A stretch of DNA of 64,000 nt from the NCBI GenBank assembly GCA_903859155.1, contig CAIOLO010000126.1, positions 17,473 to 81,472 on the forward strand, in the 5' to 3' direction. The notes below the pieces were generated by a model, which did no database searches, was not told the origin of the DNA, and saw only the letters and a program-made list of their open reading frames with translations. The DNA comes from an uncultured beta proteobacterium. Lineage in GTDB: Bacteria > Pseudomonadota > Gammaproteobacteria > Burkholderiales > SG8-39. A program made the translations under genes and the position numbers. Below are positions 36,600 through 45,334 of the stretch, piece by piece (positions within the stretch are counted from its first letter, which is position 1; the number at the start of each line of letters is the position of its first letter).

Positions 36600-37574
36600 A
36601 TGAAAGCGATGCTCTGCCGCGAATTCGGCCCGATAGATAATATTGCCTGGACGGACGTTCCGACGCCTGCATGCGGCCCGAGGCAGGTGCGCTTTCGCAC
36701 CTCGGTGGCCACGCTGGGGTTCATGGATGCGCTGATGGTGAAGGGCGAATACCAGATCAAGCCCGATCTTCCCTATGTGCCCGGATCGGTGTCGGCAGGC
36801 ATTGTCAGTGAAGTTGGCGCCGAAGTCCGGGGCATAGAACCGGGACAGCGCGTGACCGCCTCCGATCATCAGGGAGCATTCGCCGAAGAGCGCGTGGTCA
36901 ACGCTGAAACCGTGCTGGTGACCCCCGCAGGCATGGAGGACGTGCAGGCTGCCGCGCTGCGCCTCACCTTCACTCCCTCCTACCTGGCGCTGGTGGTACG
37001 CGGCCAGTTGCAGAAAGGCGAAACTCTGGTGGTCACCGGCGCCACCGGTGGCATCGGGTTTGCGGCCCTGCAGCTTGGCCGGTATCTGGGCGCGCGCGTC
37101 ATCGGCGTGGTGGGCAGCGCGGCCAAGGCGGCGTTCCTGCGCGAACACGGCTTTGCCGAAAGCATCGACTACTCGAGCGAGAATTACAAGGACCGGGTCA
37201 ACGCCATGACCGGCGGCCTGGGCGCGGACGTCATTTTCGAAGTCATCGGCGGCGATATCTTCGAGCAGTCCATGCGCTGCATCAATGTCGGCGGGCGGCT
37301 GCTGGTGCTCGGATTTGCCGGCGGCCGGATAGGCAACGTGCCGGCCAATCTGCCGCTTTTGAAAAATGCGTCCATCATCGGCTCTTTTCTCGGCGGCTGG
37401 CGCAAGCGGCACCCGGAGGCCGGACCGGTGATCAATCAGGCGATACAGAAGATTCTGATCGATTCGGGCATGAAAACGCCGGTCGCGCGCACTTTCCCGA
37501 TGCCACAGGCGGCAGACGCGCTCAAGACACTGCTGGACCGGACCCACGTCGGACAGATCGTGCTGGCATTCTGA
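36600..37574 (+). CDS. Zinc-independent quinone-oxidoreductase-type MDR protein
   Basis: A 324-residue medium-chain reductase beginning MKAMLCREFGPIDNIAWTDV. The NADPH site is VVTGATGGIGFAALQLGRYLGARVIG. The zinc-ligand cysteines and histidines of alcohol dehydrogenases are missing, which places it with QOR-type NADPH:quinone or enoyl reductases. ATG 36600 is preferred; TTG-type starts upstream have no ribosome site. The VOC gene follows after 19 bp with a clear AAGGAGAT, so the pair is probably an operon handling a quinone, an enone or a reactive carbonyl. Divergent from the coiled-coil gene. Confidence 0.9.
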   Translation: MKAMLCREFGPIDNIAWTDVPTPACGPRQVRFRTSVATLGFMDALMVKGEYQIKPDLPYVPGSVSAGIVSEVGAEVRGIEPGQRVTASDHQGAFAEERVVNAETVLVTPAGMEDVQAAALRLTFTPSYLALVVRGQLQKGETLVVTGATGGIGFAALQLGRYLGARVIGVVGSAAKAAFLREHGFAESIDYSSENYKDRVNAMTGGLGADVIFEVIGGDIFEQSMRCINVGGRLLVLGFAGGRIGNVPANLPLLKNASIIGSFLGGWRKRHPEAGPVINQAIQKILIDSGMKTPVARTFPMPQAADALKTLLDRTHVGQIVLAF

Positions 37575-37593
37575 GCAGAACAAGGAGATATTT

Positions 37594-37962
37594 GTGTACA
37601 AGCGCATCGATCATGTTGCCCTGCACGTCGCCGATCTGGACCGTTCCATCGCCTTTTACGAGCGCCACTTCGGTTTCACGAATTACTTTCAGGCCCCGGT
37701 GCCCGGTGGCATACAGATCGCCTACCTGAAGCTGGGTGACACCGTGCTCGAACTCACCCACCATTCCGACGGCGAAATGATGGGGTTCCATTTTTGCCTC
37801 GAAACCGACAGCTTTGCCGAAGCGGTATCGGCCCTGCAGCGCAATGGCGTTGATCTCATCCGTGCACCGCATCCCACGGCGCCGCGGGAGCCGCGCGAAC
37901 AGGGGTGGCGCAGGGTGGTATTTCGCGGACCCGACGGCGAGCAGATCGAGCTGCGGGGGTAA
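37594..37962 (+). CDS. VOC/glyoxalase-superfamily protein
   Basis: A 122-residue vicinal-oxygen-chelate protein. The start is GTG 37594, preceded by AAGGAGATATTT. The fold signature is IDHVALHVADLDRSIAFYERHFGF, with paired metal ligands expected at His7, a Glu in TVLELTHH, His in MGFHFCLE and Glu in DGEQIEL. These positions fit glyoxalase I or methylmalonyl-CoA epimerase-like metal sites. Length is standard for a single VOC unit acting as a dimer. It probably works with the preceding reductase, perhaps in detoxification; the substrate is not known. Confidence 0.88.
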   Translation: MYKRIDHVALHVADLDRSIAFYERHFGFTNYFQAPVPGGIQIAYLKLGDTVLELTHHSDGEMMGFHFCLETDSFAEAVSALQRNGVDLIRAPHPTAPREPREQGWRRVVFRGPDGEQIELRG

Positions 37963-38183
37963 TTCGCGGCGGGGGACTCCGCCTGATCGGTCGGCTTGCT
38001 CCGGGCGCTGCTCCGGCCTGCTTTACCTTTACCGGGTATGCGGAAACGAACACAATGCGGAACGGTTGATGTTCCTGTTCATTGTTCTTGCAGATGCAGC
38101 CGGATATCATCCATTTGCATTCGGAGCCAGCGCGTTGCAATCCGTTGGCGGCCTTGCCACTGATTCTTGGAGGAACCCTGACC

Positions 38184-39143
38184 ATGCGCCGTTTGATACT
38201 GACCATTCTGTTCGCAACTGCCGCAGGTGCCGCCTGTGCGCAGTCCTACCCGTCGCGTCCGCTGCGCATGCTGATCCATTTTCCTCCGGGGGGGGCGACG
38301 GATATTGTCGGCCGCATCATCTCGCCGCCGCTTGCCGAGAAACTTGGCCAGCCGGTCGTGGTCGAGAACCGGCCCGGAGCGGGTGGTGCCGTCGCCGCCG
38401 AGATCGCGGCCAAGGCGGCACCGGATGGCCATACCCTGTTGATCGCAGGCACCTCCAGCGTGCTCGGGCTCAACGTAGTGATGATTCCCAACCTGCCCTA
38501 CAAACCCAGCGATCTGGCCTCGATCACCAGGCTGGTGACCAGCCCCTTCATTGTCGCCGTGAACACCTCGCTCATTCCTGCCACCTCGATCCGCGAATTG
38601 ATCGCCGCGCTCAAGGCAAAACCGCGCCAGCCGTTTGCGTCGGGCGGCACCGCGTCGGGCATGCACCTGGCCGGTGAATTCTTCCGCAGCCTGGCCGGCG
38701 TCGACATGTACCACGTGCCGTACAAGGGTAACGGACCGGCAATGTCCGATCTCTCCGGCGGCCAGATTCCGATTGCTTTCGTGGATCTGGGCTCGACCGC
38801 CTCCTATGCGAAATCAACCCGCGTGAAAGTACTTGCAGTGGCAGCCCGCGAGCGCACCGCCATGGCGCCGGATATTCCATCGGCGCTGGAGAGCGGATTG
38901 CCAGGATGGGAAGCAACCGGTTCCTTCGGCCTGGTGACAGCGGTCGCCACACCGCGCCCGATCATCATGCGGCTGAACCGGGAGATGACGGATATATTGA
39001 AAATGCCCGAGGTCCGCACGCGGATTCTGGCAACCAACAACGAACCGGCGCCGACCTCGCCGGAAGAGTATGACGCCTTCATCAAGTCCGAAGTCACGAA
39101 ATGGACGAAGGTGATCACCGAGGCGAACATCAAGTTCGAGTGA
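38184..39143 (+). CDS. Bug/TctC-family periplasmic binding protein
   Basis: A 319-residue precursor from ATG 38184 with GGAGGA nine bases upstream; longer in-frame reading to 38082 has no support. The signal peptide ends at GAACAQSYPSRP. Motifs present: LRMLIHFPPGGATDI, VVVENRPGAGGAVAAEIAAKAAPDG and MYHVPYKGNGPAM. The C-terminus WTKVITEANIKFE is standard. It lies between the VOC gene and the M24-like gene on the same strand, with a 308-bp gap after it. The ligand is unknown. Confidence 0.92.
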   Translation: MRRLILTILFATAAGAACAQSYPSRPLRMLIHFPPGGATDIVGRIISPPLAEKLGQPVVVENRPGAGGAVAAEIAAKAAPDGHTLLIAGTSSVLGLNVVMIPNLPYKPSDLASITRLVTSPFIVAVNTSLIPATSIRELIAALKAKPRQPFASGGTASGMHLAGEFFRSLAGVDMYHVPYKGNGPAMSDLSGGQIPIAFVDLGSTASYAKSTRVKVLAVAARERTAMAPDIPSALESGLPGWEATGSFGLVTAVATPRPIIMRLNREMTDILKMPEVRTRILATNNEPAPTSPEEYDAFIKSEVTKWTKVITEANIKFE

Positions 39144-39450
39144 GGTCCGCGAAGAACTCTCCGGGGTGTGCACCGAGTACCTGAGGCCTGGGCGATCGGG
39201 TCAAGCAGCGGTCGGTTGAGGGGCTATAAGTGATGCAATTCCGAGCCATTCATCCAGTGCCGGCGCCCCCGCCGGCAAGGCGTTCGTTGACCTAAATCAA
39301 AAGTTCTCCATCCTCCGGCATCAATAGCGGTTTCGGCCCGTTGCTTCCCTTTACGGGCCCATGCTTCGGCAGTACATTCGCCAAGTCCGGCCCCGACCCG
39401 TGGCCGCATTTTTGCGCGAATTACCGCGCAGACAGCAACAGGAGCATCCC
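39144..39450. other. Intergenic region upstream of the M24-like gene, with an FNR-like half-palindrome
   Basis: No convincing gene is present. At 39287-39300 the sequence TTGACCTAAATCAA matches the FNR/ANR pattern TTGAT-N4-ATCAA with one mismatch. It lies about 150 bp before ATG 39451. A GC-rich palindrome, CCGGCGCCCCCGCCGG, at 39260-39275 is next to it. The FNR reading is tentative, because single sites of this quality occur by chance. Confidence 0.3.
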
Positions 39451-40653
39451 ATGGCAGGCCCCGAAGAACGCTTACACCATCCGATATCAACCCAGGAACT
39501 CGAGCGTCGCTGGAGCGCGGTGCGCGCAGCGATGAAGCAGCACAAGATCGACGTGCTGCTGATGCAGAACAACAACGATTTCATGGGAGGGTACGTCAAG
39601 TATTTCACCGACCTGCCTGCCAGCCACGGCTATCCCCAGACAGTGATCTTCCCCGCCGACGACAGCATGACCGTGATCATCCAGTCGGGCTTCGGCGACG
39701 ACCAGAAACTGCCGCCAGAGGGTAACTGGATGCGACGCGGCGTCAAGCGCGTACTGGGCGCGCCGTACTTCTCCAGCGCGTACTACACACTGCCCTACGA
39801 CGCCGAACACGCCGAGACCGCGCTCGCGCCGTATGCGCGCGGCACCATAGGCCTGGTCGGGCGCGGCACGCTGCCGCTGTCGATGATGGAACACCTGCAG
39901 AAAGGCAAGCTCTCCGGCGCGCGATTCGTCGACGCGAGCGACATGGTCGATCAGATCAAGGTCATCAAGAGCGAAGAGGAATGGACCTTCATCCGGCGCA
40001 CGGCTGAGGTCCAGGATGGCGCGATTGCTGCGGCAATGGCCGCTGTCAAACCGGGCAAGCGTGAAATCGAAATTGCCGCGGTAGCCGAACACTACGTGCT
40101 CGATCACGGTGGCGAGCAGGGCCTGTTTCTGGCCGCCTCGCATGCGGCCGGAGAGCCCGTCTACTGGGGCAACCGCCACCTGCAGAACCGCACGCTGCGC
40201 GAGGGCGACATGTTCACGCTGCTGTGCGAGAGCAACGGGCCGGGCGGCTTCTACACCGAGATCAGCCGCGCCTGCGTGCTGGGCAAAGCGCCCCAGATCA
40301 TGAAAGACCACTTCGCCTTCCTGCTCGAGGCGCGCCAGTACACGCTCAGCCTGCTAAAGCCCGGCGCCTCCTGCAAGGACATCTGGGATTCCTATAACGC
40401 GTTCATGCGCAAGCACGGCAAGCCCGAGGAGGAAAGACTGTATTGCCACGGGCAGGGCTACGACCTGGTGGAGCGCCCGCTGGTGCGCAAGGACGAACCC
40501 ATGGTGATTCGCGCCGACATGAACATCACCTGCCATCCCACCTATGTCGCGGATGGCTGGTTCCACACCATCTGCGACAACTACCGGATCGGCGAACAGG
40601 GTGTCATCGGGCGCACCCACAAGTATCCGGAAAAGCTGCTCGAAATCGGCTGA
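39451..40653 (+). CDS. M24-family (creatinase/Xaa-Pro peptidase fold) protein with altered metal ligands
   Basis: A 400-residue pita-bread-fold protein from ATG 39451 (AGGAG eight bases upstream). N-terminal creatinase-like domain: LERRWSAVRAAMKQHKIDVLLMQ. The C-terminal domain keeps the M24 framework, but the five metal positions look changed: the Asp pair appears as Glu in LLCESNG and YTEISR, His is kept in YCHGQGYD, the first Glu is Asp in VIRADM, and the last is Cys in ICDNYR. It is therefore unlikely to be a standard two-metal aminopeptidase. Creatinase-like metal-free hydrolysis or a lyase role is possible. It follows a Bug gene on the same strand. Confidence 0.8.
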   Translation: MAGPEERLHHPISTQELERRWSAVRAAMKQHKIDVLLMQNNNDFMGGYVKYFTDLPASHGYPQTVIFPADDSMTVIIQSGFGDDQKLPPEGNWMRRGVKRVLGAPYFSSAYYTLPYDAEHAETALAPYARGTIGLVGRGTLPLSMMEHLQKGKLSGARFVDASDMVDQIKVIKSEEEWTFIRRTAEVQDGAIAAAMAAVKPGKREIEIAAVAEHYVLDHGGEQGLFLAASHAAGEPVYWGNRHLQNRTLREGDMFTLLCESNGPGGFYTEISRACVLGKAPQIMKDHFAFLLEARQYTLSLLKPGASCKDIWDSYNAFMRKHGKPEEERLYCHGQGYDLVERPLVRKDEPMVIRADMNITCHPTYVADGWFHTICDNYRIGEQGVIGRTHKYPEKLLEIG

Positions 40654-40778
40654 TGCGGCGGCAGTTCTGAGGCAGGGCATCATCCTTCGATGCCCGCCGC
40701 TGCCTGCCGCCGGCGATTGCAGGCGGTAGCGTGACAAAGCGACTAAATGATTGATGCTGCGTCGGGCAGCGCCGTGCT

Positions 40779-41765
40779 TTACTCGACCTTGATGCCGGAC
40801 GCCTTGACGACTTTGGCCCATTTCACGACTTCGTCGCGCAGGAAGGCTTCAAACTCCGGCAGCGAATCGATGCCGGGTTCGACGCCGAAATCCTTTAGAA
40901 GCTGCTGGCGCACTTCCGGCTGCGCCTTGATCCGGGTGACCTCGGCGTTCAGCCTGGTGATGATCTCCCGCGGCGTTCCCTTCGGCGCTGCCAGCGCGAA
41001 AAATGAGATCGACTCGGCATTCTTGATCCCGGCCTCGGCGGTGGTCGGCACATCCGGCAGCAACGCATGGCGTTCGAAACTGGTATAGACCAGAGGGCGT
41101 AATTTTCCGGCTTTGATTTGCGGCAACACATCAAGGACCGTGGCGAAACTGGTCTGTACCCGGCCGGCGAGCAGATCAACCGATGCCGGCTGGAACCCCT
41201 TATACGGTACGTGGACCAGTCCTATTCCTGTTTGCGCGTTGAACAGTTCACCGGAAAGATGGAACGGGGTGGCATTTCCGGGCGTGGCGTAATTCAGCGT
41301 ACCCGGCTCGGCTTTCGCCAGGGCGATAAGTTCCTTCACCGAGCGCGGCGCCAGTCCCGGATAAATCACCAGCACGGTTCCCTGCCGCACCAGCATCGAT
41401 ATCGGCGCGAAATCGGTGTTCGGGTCATACGGCAGCTTCGTATAGAGGCTCTGGTGGATGGTGAGAATGCTGGTGTTTGCGGACAGCAGGGTATAGCCGT
41501 CTGGCGGTGATTTCGCGACATGGTCAGAGCCGATCACGCTGTTCGCGCCGGGTCTGTTTTCGACAACGAACGGCTGCTTCAACTGGTCGCCAAGTTTCTG
41601 GGCGAAAACCCGCGTCACGATGTCGCTGGAACCGCCGGCGGCCAGCGTGACGATGATTCTTACGGGTTTGACCGGATACGCACCGCCTGTTTGCGAAAGC
41701 GCGTTGCCCCAGGGCACTGCCAGGCTTGCGGCCAGCAGCGCAACTGCCAGGTAAGGTCTCGTCAT
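40779..41765 (-). CDS. Bug/TctC-family periplasmic binding protein
   Basis: A 328-residue precursor; ATG 41765 follows GGAGGAGAAAACC. The signal peptide ends at ALSQTGGAYP. Motifs: PVRIIVTLAAGGSSDI, FVVENRPGANSVIGSDHVAKSPPDGYTLL and VHVPYKGFQPASV; C-terminus WAKVVKASGIKVE. It follows, on the same strand and 65 bp downstream, the CoA ligase at 41831, so it may carry an acid that this ligase activates. It converges with the M24-like gene. The ligand is not predictable. Confidence 0.92.
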   Translation of the reverse strand: MTRPYLAVALLAASLAVPWGNALSQTGGAYPVKPVRIIVTLAAGGSSDIVTRVFAQKLGDQLKQPFVVENRPGANSVIGSDHVAKSPPDGYTLLSANTSILTIHQSLYTKLPYDPNTDFAPISMLVRQGTVLVIYPGLAPRSVKELIALAKAEPGTLNYATPGNATPFHLSGELFNAQTGIGLVHVPYKGFQPASVDLLAGRVQTSFATVLDVLPQIKAGKLRPLVYTSFERHALLPDVPTTAEAGIKNAESISFFALAAPKGTPREIITRLNAEVTRIKAQPEVRQQLLKDFGVEPGIDSLPEFEAFLRDEVVKWAKVVKASGIKVE

Positions 41766-41830
41766 GATGGTTTTCTCCTCCATTGAAAATAGGGCCTCGG
41801 TTTGCGCGCGTGCTCAATTTCAGCCGGATT

Positions 41831-43366
41831 TCATATCCGTCTGCCGACCGTTTGCCAGTACGGGTCGGAAATGCGGCGTTTGTAGATCTTGCCATTGTCC
41901 TCGCGCGGCAACTCCGCGTCGAATCGGATCACCCTGGGGATCTTGTAGCCGGCAAGATGCGCGCGCAAATGCTCGCGAACGGCGGGCTCGAGCAGCGTGG
42001 CGCCGGGCATCAGTTCGATATGCGCGGCGAGCGCCTCGCCGTATTCCTCATCGGGAATGCCGAATACCGCGCAATCCTTCACCCCCGGCAGTCCGAGCAG
42101 CAGTGCTTCGATTTCGGCAGGAAATATATTGACCCCTCCGGAGATCACCATGTCCTTCTTGCGATCGCACAAAAACAGGTAGCCGTCGGCGTCGAAATAA
42201 CCGATGTCGCCACTGGCGATCAGCCCGCCGCGGTCAAGCTTGGCGCGCTCCTCGGGCAGATTGCGAAACGTGAACGGCGGATAAAGCGAACTGAACGACA
42301 CGATTTCGCCCGGGGTTCCGGGCGGAACCTCAGCCCCCTGATCGTCGATCACCTTCACGATGCAGTCGTCGGCCACGCGCCCCACGGTACCGGGCTTGCT
42401 CAGGTAATCCGCCGAACTGGCGAAAGTGACGGCGCCGGTCTCGGTGGCGCCGTAGAACTCGTTGATCACCGGCCCCCACCATTCGATCATGCGTTTTTTC
42501 ACCTCGAGCGGGCAGGGCGCCGCGGAATGAATCACCCACTGGACCGAAGACAAATCATATTTTCCGCGCACTTCCTCAGGCAGACGCAGCAGGCGCACGA
42601 ACATCACCGGCACCAGCATCAACTGGGTGATGCGATGCTCCTCGACCAGACGCAGCAGGCGCTCTGCATCGAAGCGCGCTTCGATCACCAGCACGCCCTC
42701 GGCCCCCAGGGCGGCCAGGACCGAGCGCATATTGGCGCTCTGCATGGAATGGTAGAGCGGGCCGCTGATGAGGCTGCGCACCCCCGGGCGGATGCCGAAA
42801 GTCCGGGCCCGCGCCGCAGCGGCCAGCCGGTCGTGCTCCGGATTGGTGAAAGGCAGGCGTTGGATCCCCTTGGGCTGACCGGTGGTGCCGGAGGTGTAGG
42901 TGATGCTCGGCGATGGCCGGATCTGTCCTGCATAAGGAGAATAATCCGCAAGCCAGCTGTCCCAGTTGAGGGCACCCTGCGGCACACGGCAGGCGCTGGA
43001 ATCAAGGCGATAGGCAAGCGCAATCTCTTCCGGGGTCTCCACGTAAATGGTCCGGGTCTGCTCTGGCGCAGACGCGCTGACCAGCGCTGCAAGATCCGCA
43101 TGGGCAACGATGACCCGTGCGCTGCAGTCGAGCAGAATGGAACGCAGCTCGTCGGCCTTGCCGTGCCAGTTCAACGGCACCGCATAGGCGCCCAGCCGAC
43201 CGGCGGCGATGCTGGCCTCGAGGAAGGCAATATCGTTGCGCATGACAAGCGCAACGGCATCGTTTTCCTTGATGCCCAGTTGCACCAGGCCGGTCATGGC
43301 GCGCGCCACCCGCTCCTCGAAGAGCGCCGTGTCCATCCTGCGCCGGCCCATGATCAGAGTTCCCAC
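41831..43366 (-). CDS. AMP-forming acyl-CoA ligase
   Basis: A 511-residue ANL-family ligase. Motifs: SITYTSGTTGQPKGIQR (P-loop), NEFYGATETGAVTF (A5), SGDIGYFDADGYLFLCDRKKDMVISGG (hinge) and the catalytic lysine in LPREDNGKIYKRRI. The chosen start is GTG 43366, seven bases after AGGAGAG; an in-frame TTG at 43384 overlaps that ribosome site. It lies 72 bp after the second acyl-CoA synthetase on the same strand. The complete C-terminal domain distinguishes it from the two ~620-residue synthetases. It should activate an aromatic or medium-chain acid. Confidence 0.92.
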   Translation of the reverse strand: MGTLIMGRRRMDTALFEERVARAMTGLVQLGIKENDAVALVMRNDIAFLEASIAAGRLGAYAVPLNWHGKADELRSILLDCSARVIVAHADLAALVSASAPEQTRTIYVETPEEIALAYRLDSSACRVPQGALNWDSWLADYSPYAGQIRPSPSITYTSGTTGQPKGIQRLPFTNPEHDRLAAAARARTFGIRPGVRSLISGPLYHSMQSANMRSVLAALGAEGVLVIEARFDAERLLRLVEEHRITQLMLVPVMFVRLLRLPEEVRGKYDLSSVQWVIHSAAPCPLEVKKRMIEWWGPVINEFYGATETGAVTFASSADYLSKPGTVGRVADDCIVKVIDDQGAEVPPGTPGEIVSFSSLYPPFTFRNLPEERAKLDRGGLIASGDIGYFDADGYLFLCDRKKDMVISGGVNIFPAEIEALLLGLPGVKDCAVFGIPDEEYGEALAAHIELMPGATLLEPAVREHLRAHLAGYKIPRVIRFDAELPREDNGKIYKRRISDPYWQTVGRRI

Positions 43367-43438
43367 CGCGACACTCTCCTGCAAATTTCAAACACGACCC
43401 AGTGTTGCTCGGCCTCGTCCACCGCGCGGTTCAACGCC

Positions 43439-45334
43439 TCATGCGACCTCGTAGACCGTGCTGTAGGCATCCATGATGTTGCGCACCCGGGCCTCGGCGT
43501 CGGGCTCGCCGGCGCTTGCCGGGTCCAGCCGCACTCGGGCACGCATGCCGACGGCCGGATCTTCCGTGATTTCTACCTGTACTTTCAGGTTGGCGGCAGT
43601 CAGCGCTTCCGAGAAGGCACGCTGCGCGGCATCGCGCCGCAGCGGTTGCTTGTATATCTTGCCGACTTCGGTCAGCGGAATTCTGGGAATGACATAGACC
43701 TCCACCGGCGCTGCACCGCGTTCGGTGATCTTTTCCCGCGCAAACTCCCGGATTTCGTCGCTCGAGGCGCCCGCGCCGGGTTTCAACTGCACATACACAA
43801 CCGGCAATTCACCTGCGTAGGCGTCCGGCTTGCCGACTGCGGCGGCCAATTCAACCGCCGGATGCTGCAGCACCGCGTCGTCGATAACGCTCGCATCTAT
43901 GTTGTTGCCGCCACGAATGATCAGATCCTTGATGCGTCCGGTAACCCAGATATAACCATCGGCGTCGATGTGCCCCAGATCCCCGGTATTGAGCCAGCCT
44001 CCGGGGAAAAACAGCCCGCGATTCAGGCTTTCGTCTACATAGCCGGACACAACACCGGGACCCTTCACGGCGATGACACCCGATTCTCCCGGCGCGCCAT
44101 CGCGCACGTAGACGCCATGTCGGTCGACGGCCACCGTCTTTATATCGGTGTACGGCAGGCGGATGCCGCTCGCCCCATAGCGCGGTTCTCCGCCGCGCGG
44201 CGAAAGCGCCGCGGAGGCGGTGTTCTCCGTCAACCCGTAGTTGGCCAGCAGACGCACGCCGAATTTCTCCTCGAAAGCACGCGCGGTCGCGGCTGGCAGC
44301 GCCGAGGAACCGGTGTTGGCGTATTTCTTCAATGAGGAAAGATCGGCCCCGCCGGTAGGCCGGGCGATCAATGCGGCAAGCATGGTCGGTGGCGCGACCA
44401 CCTCCGTGACGCGATAGCGCTCCACCAGTTTCCAGAAATTCTCCCGGCTGCCGGGCGCACGGAAGCCGTGTGGCGAAACAATCACATTGGTGATGCCGCA
44501 CGACATCGGGCTCAGGGTTCGGCTGATGATTCCGCCGGAATGAAACAGGGGAATTCCGGCAAATAACACATCGCCGGGGCCATGGCCGAGCACCCAGGCG
44601 AACGCATGACACTTGTAGGCAATGCCGCGATGACTGAGCTTGGCAAGCTTCGGTACCCCGGTGGTGCCGCCGGTCGGGCAATAGATCGCGGTGTCGTCCG
44701 GATCGAGTTTGCGCTCGAAATCGAAAACATCATCGCGCTCGCGGGCGATCAGTGCGGTGAAATCCTTGGCGGCATCCACCGTGCCGCGAGGTCCGCGCAC
44801 CTGCACGACGTGCCTGATGCGGGGAGCAAGCTTCAGTACTTCGAGGCTGGTCTCCCAGATGTCGAACCCGGGTGTCGGTCCGAGCGTAACCAGCACCTCG
44901 GCCCGGGCGGCATTCAGAATGGCCGCTATCTGCGGCGGCTTGAGAGCCCAATTGACCGGACACATGACACCGGCCGCTGAAGCACCCGCCAGCATGAAGT
45001 AATTTTCAGGGACCAGCGGCAGCAGCACGCCGACAACGCCCTCGCCGCCGCCGAACAAACGCCGCAGCGCATTGGCGGTCTGATGCATCTTGCCCATCAG
45101 TTGCGCGAAACTGAACGTAAGCGGCGTTTCCTCAGGATCCGCGTCGAGCAGATAATGCAGTGCCGCGGCGCCCGGATTGAGGCGCGCACCGCGCTCGACC
45201 ACCGCCTGCACCGTCCATTCGCCGGCGCGTTCCCCCAGAGGCATGCGCTCGAATGCTTCGACGTCGGCCAGATTACGGATCAGCGGCTGGATTTCATTGG
45301 CCACGGCAGTCTCACTTGCCAGGCTTCGGGTCAT
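43439..45334 (-). CDS. AMP-forming acyl-CoA synthetase (copy 2)
   Basis: About 630 residues, closely matching the synthetase at 28673: shared blocks include ADVEAFERMPLGER, YCPTGGTTGVPKLAKLSHRGIAYKCH, NYGLTENTASAALSPRGGEPRYGASGIR and HIDADGYIWVTGRIKDLIIRGGNNID. Activation of a carboxylic acid to CoA is expected. ATG 45334 overlaps the hydratase end by 23 bases; alignment to copy 1 would also allow GTG 45304. Like copy 1 it carries a C-terminal extension (VQVEITEDPAVGMRARV) not typical of the family. It is followed by the ligase at 41831. Confidence 0.92.
   Translation of the reverse strand: MTRSLASETAVANEIQPLIRNLADVEAFERMPLGERAGEWTVQAVVERGARLNPGAAALHYLLDADPEETPLTFSFAQLMGKMHQTANALRRLFGGGEGVVGVLLPLVPENYFMLAGASAAGVMCPVNWALKPPQIAAILNAARAEVLVTLGPTPGFDIWETSLEVLKLAPRIRHVVQVRGPRGTVDAAKDFTALIARERDDVFDFERKLDPDDTAIYCPTGGTTGVPKLAKLSHRGIAYKCHAFAWVLGHGPGDVLFAGIPLFHSGGIISRTLSPMSCGITNVIVSPHGFRAPGSRENFWKLVERYRVTEVVAPPTMLAALIARPTGGADLSSLKKYANTGSSALPAATARAFEEKFGVRLLANYGLTENTASAALSPRGGEPRYGASGIRLPYTDIKTVAVDRHGVYVRDGAPGESGVIAVKGPGVVSGYVDESLNRGLFFPGGWLNTGDLGHIDADGYIWVTGRIKDLIIRGGNNIDASVIDDAVLQHPAVELAAAVGKPDAYAGELPVVYVQLKPGAGASSDEIREFAREKITERGAAPVEVYVIPRIPLTEVGKIYKQPLRRDAAQRAFSEALTAANLKVQVEITEDPAVGMRARVRLDPASAGEPDAEARVRNIMDAYSTVYEVA

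Noticed and set aside
41783..44335. 850-codon open frame on the plus strand
   Set aside because: It spans, in antisense, two real CoA ligase genes and the gap between them; composition is that of a shadow frame.
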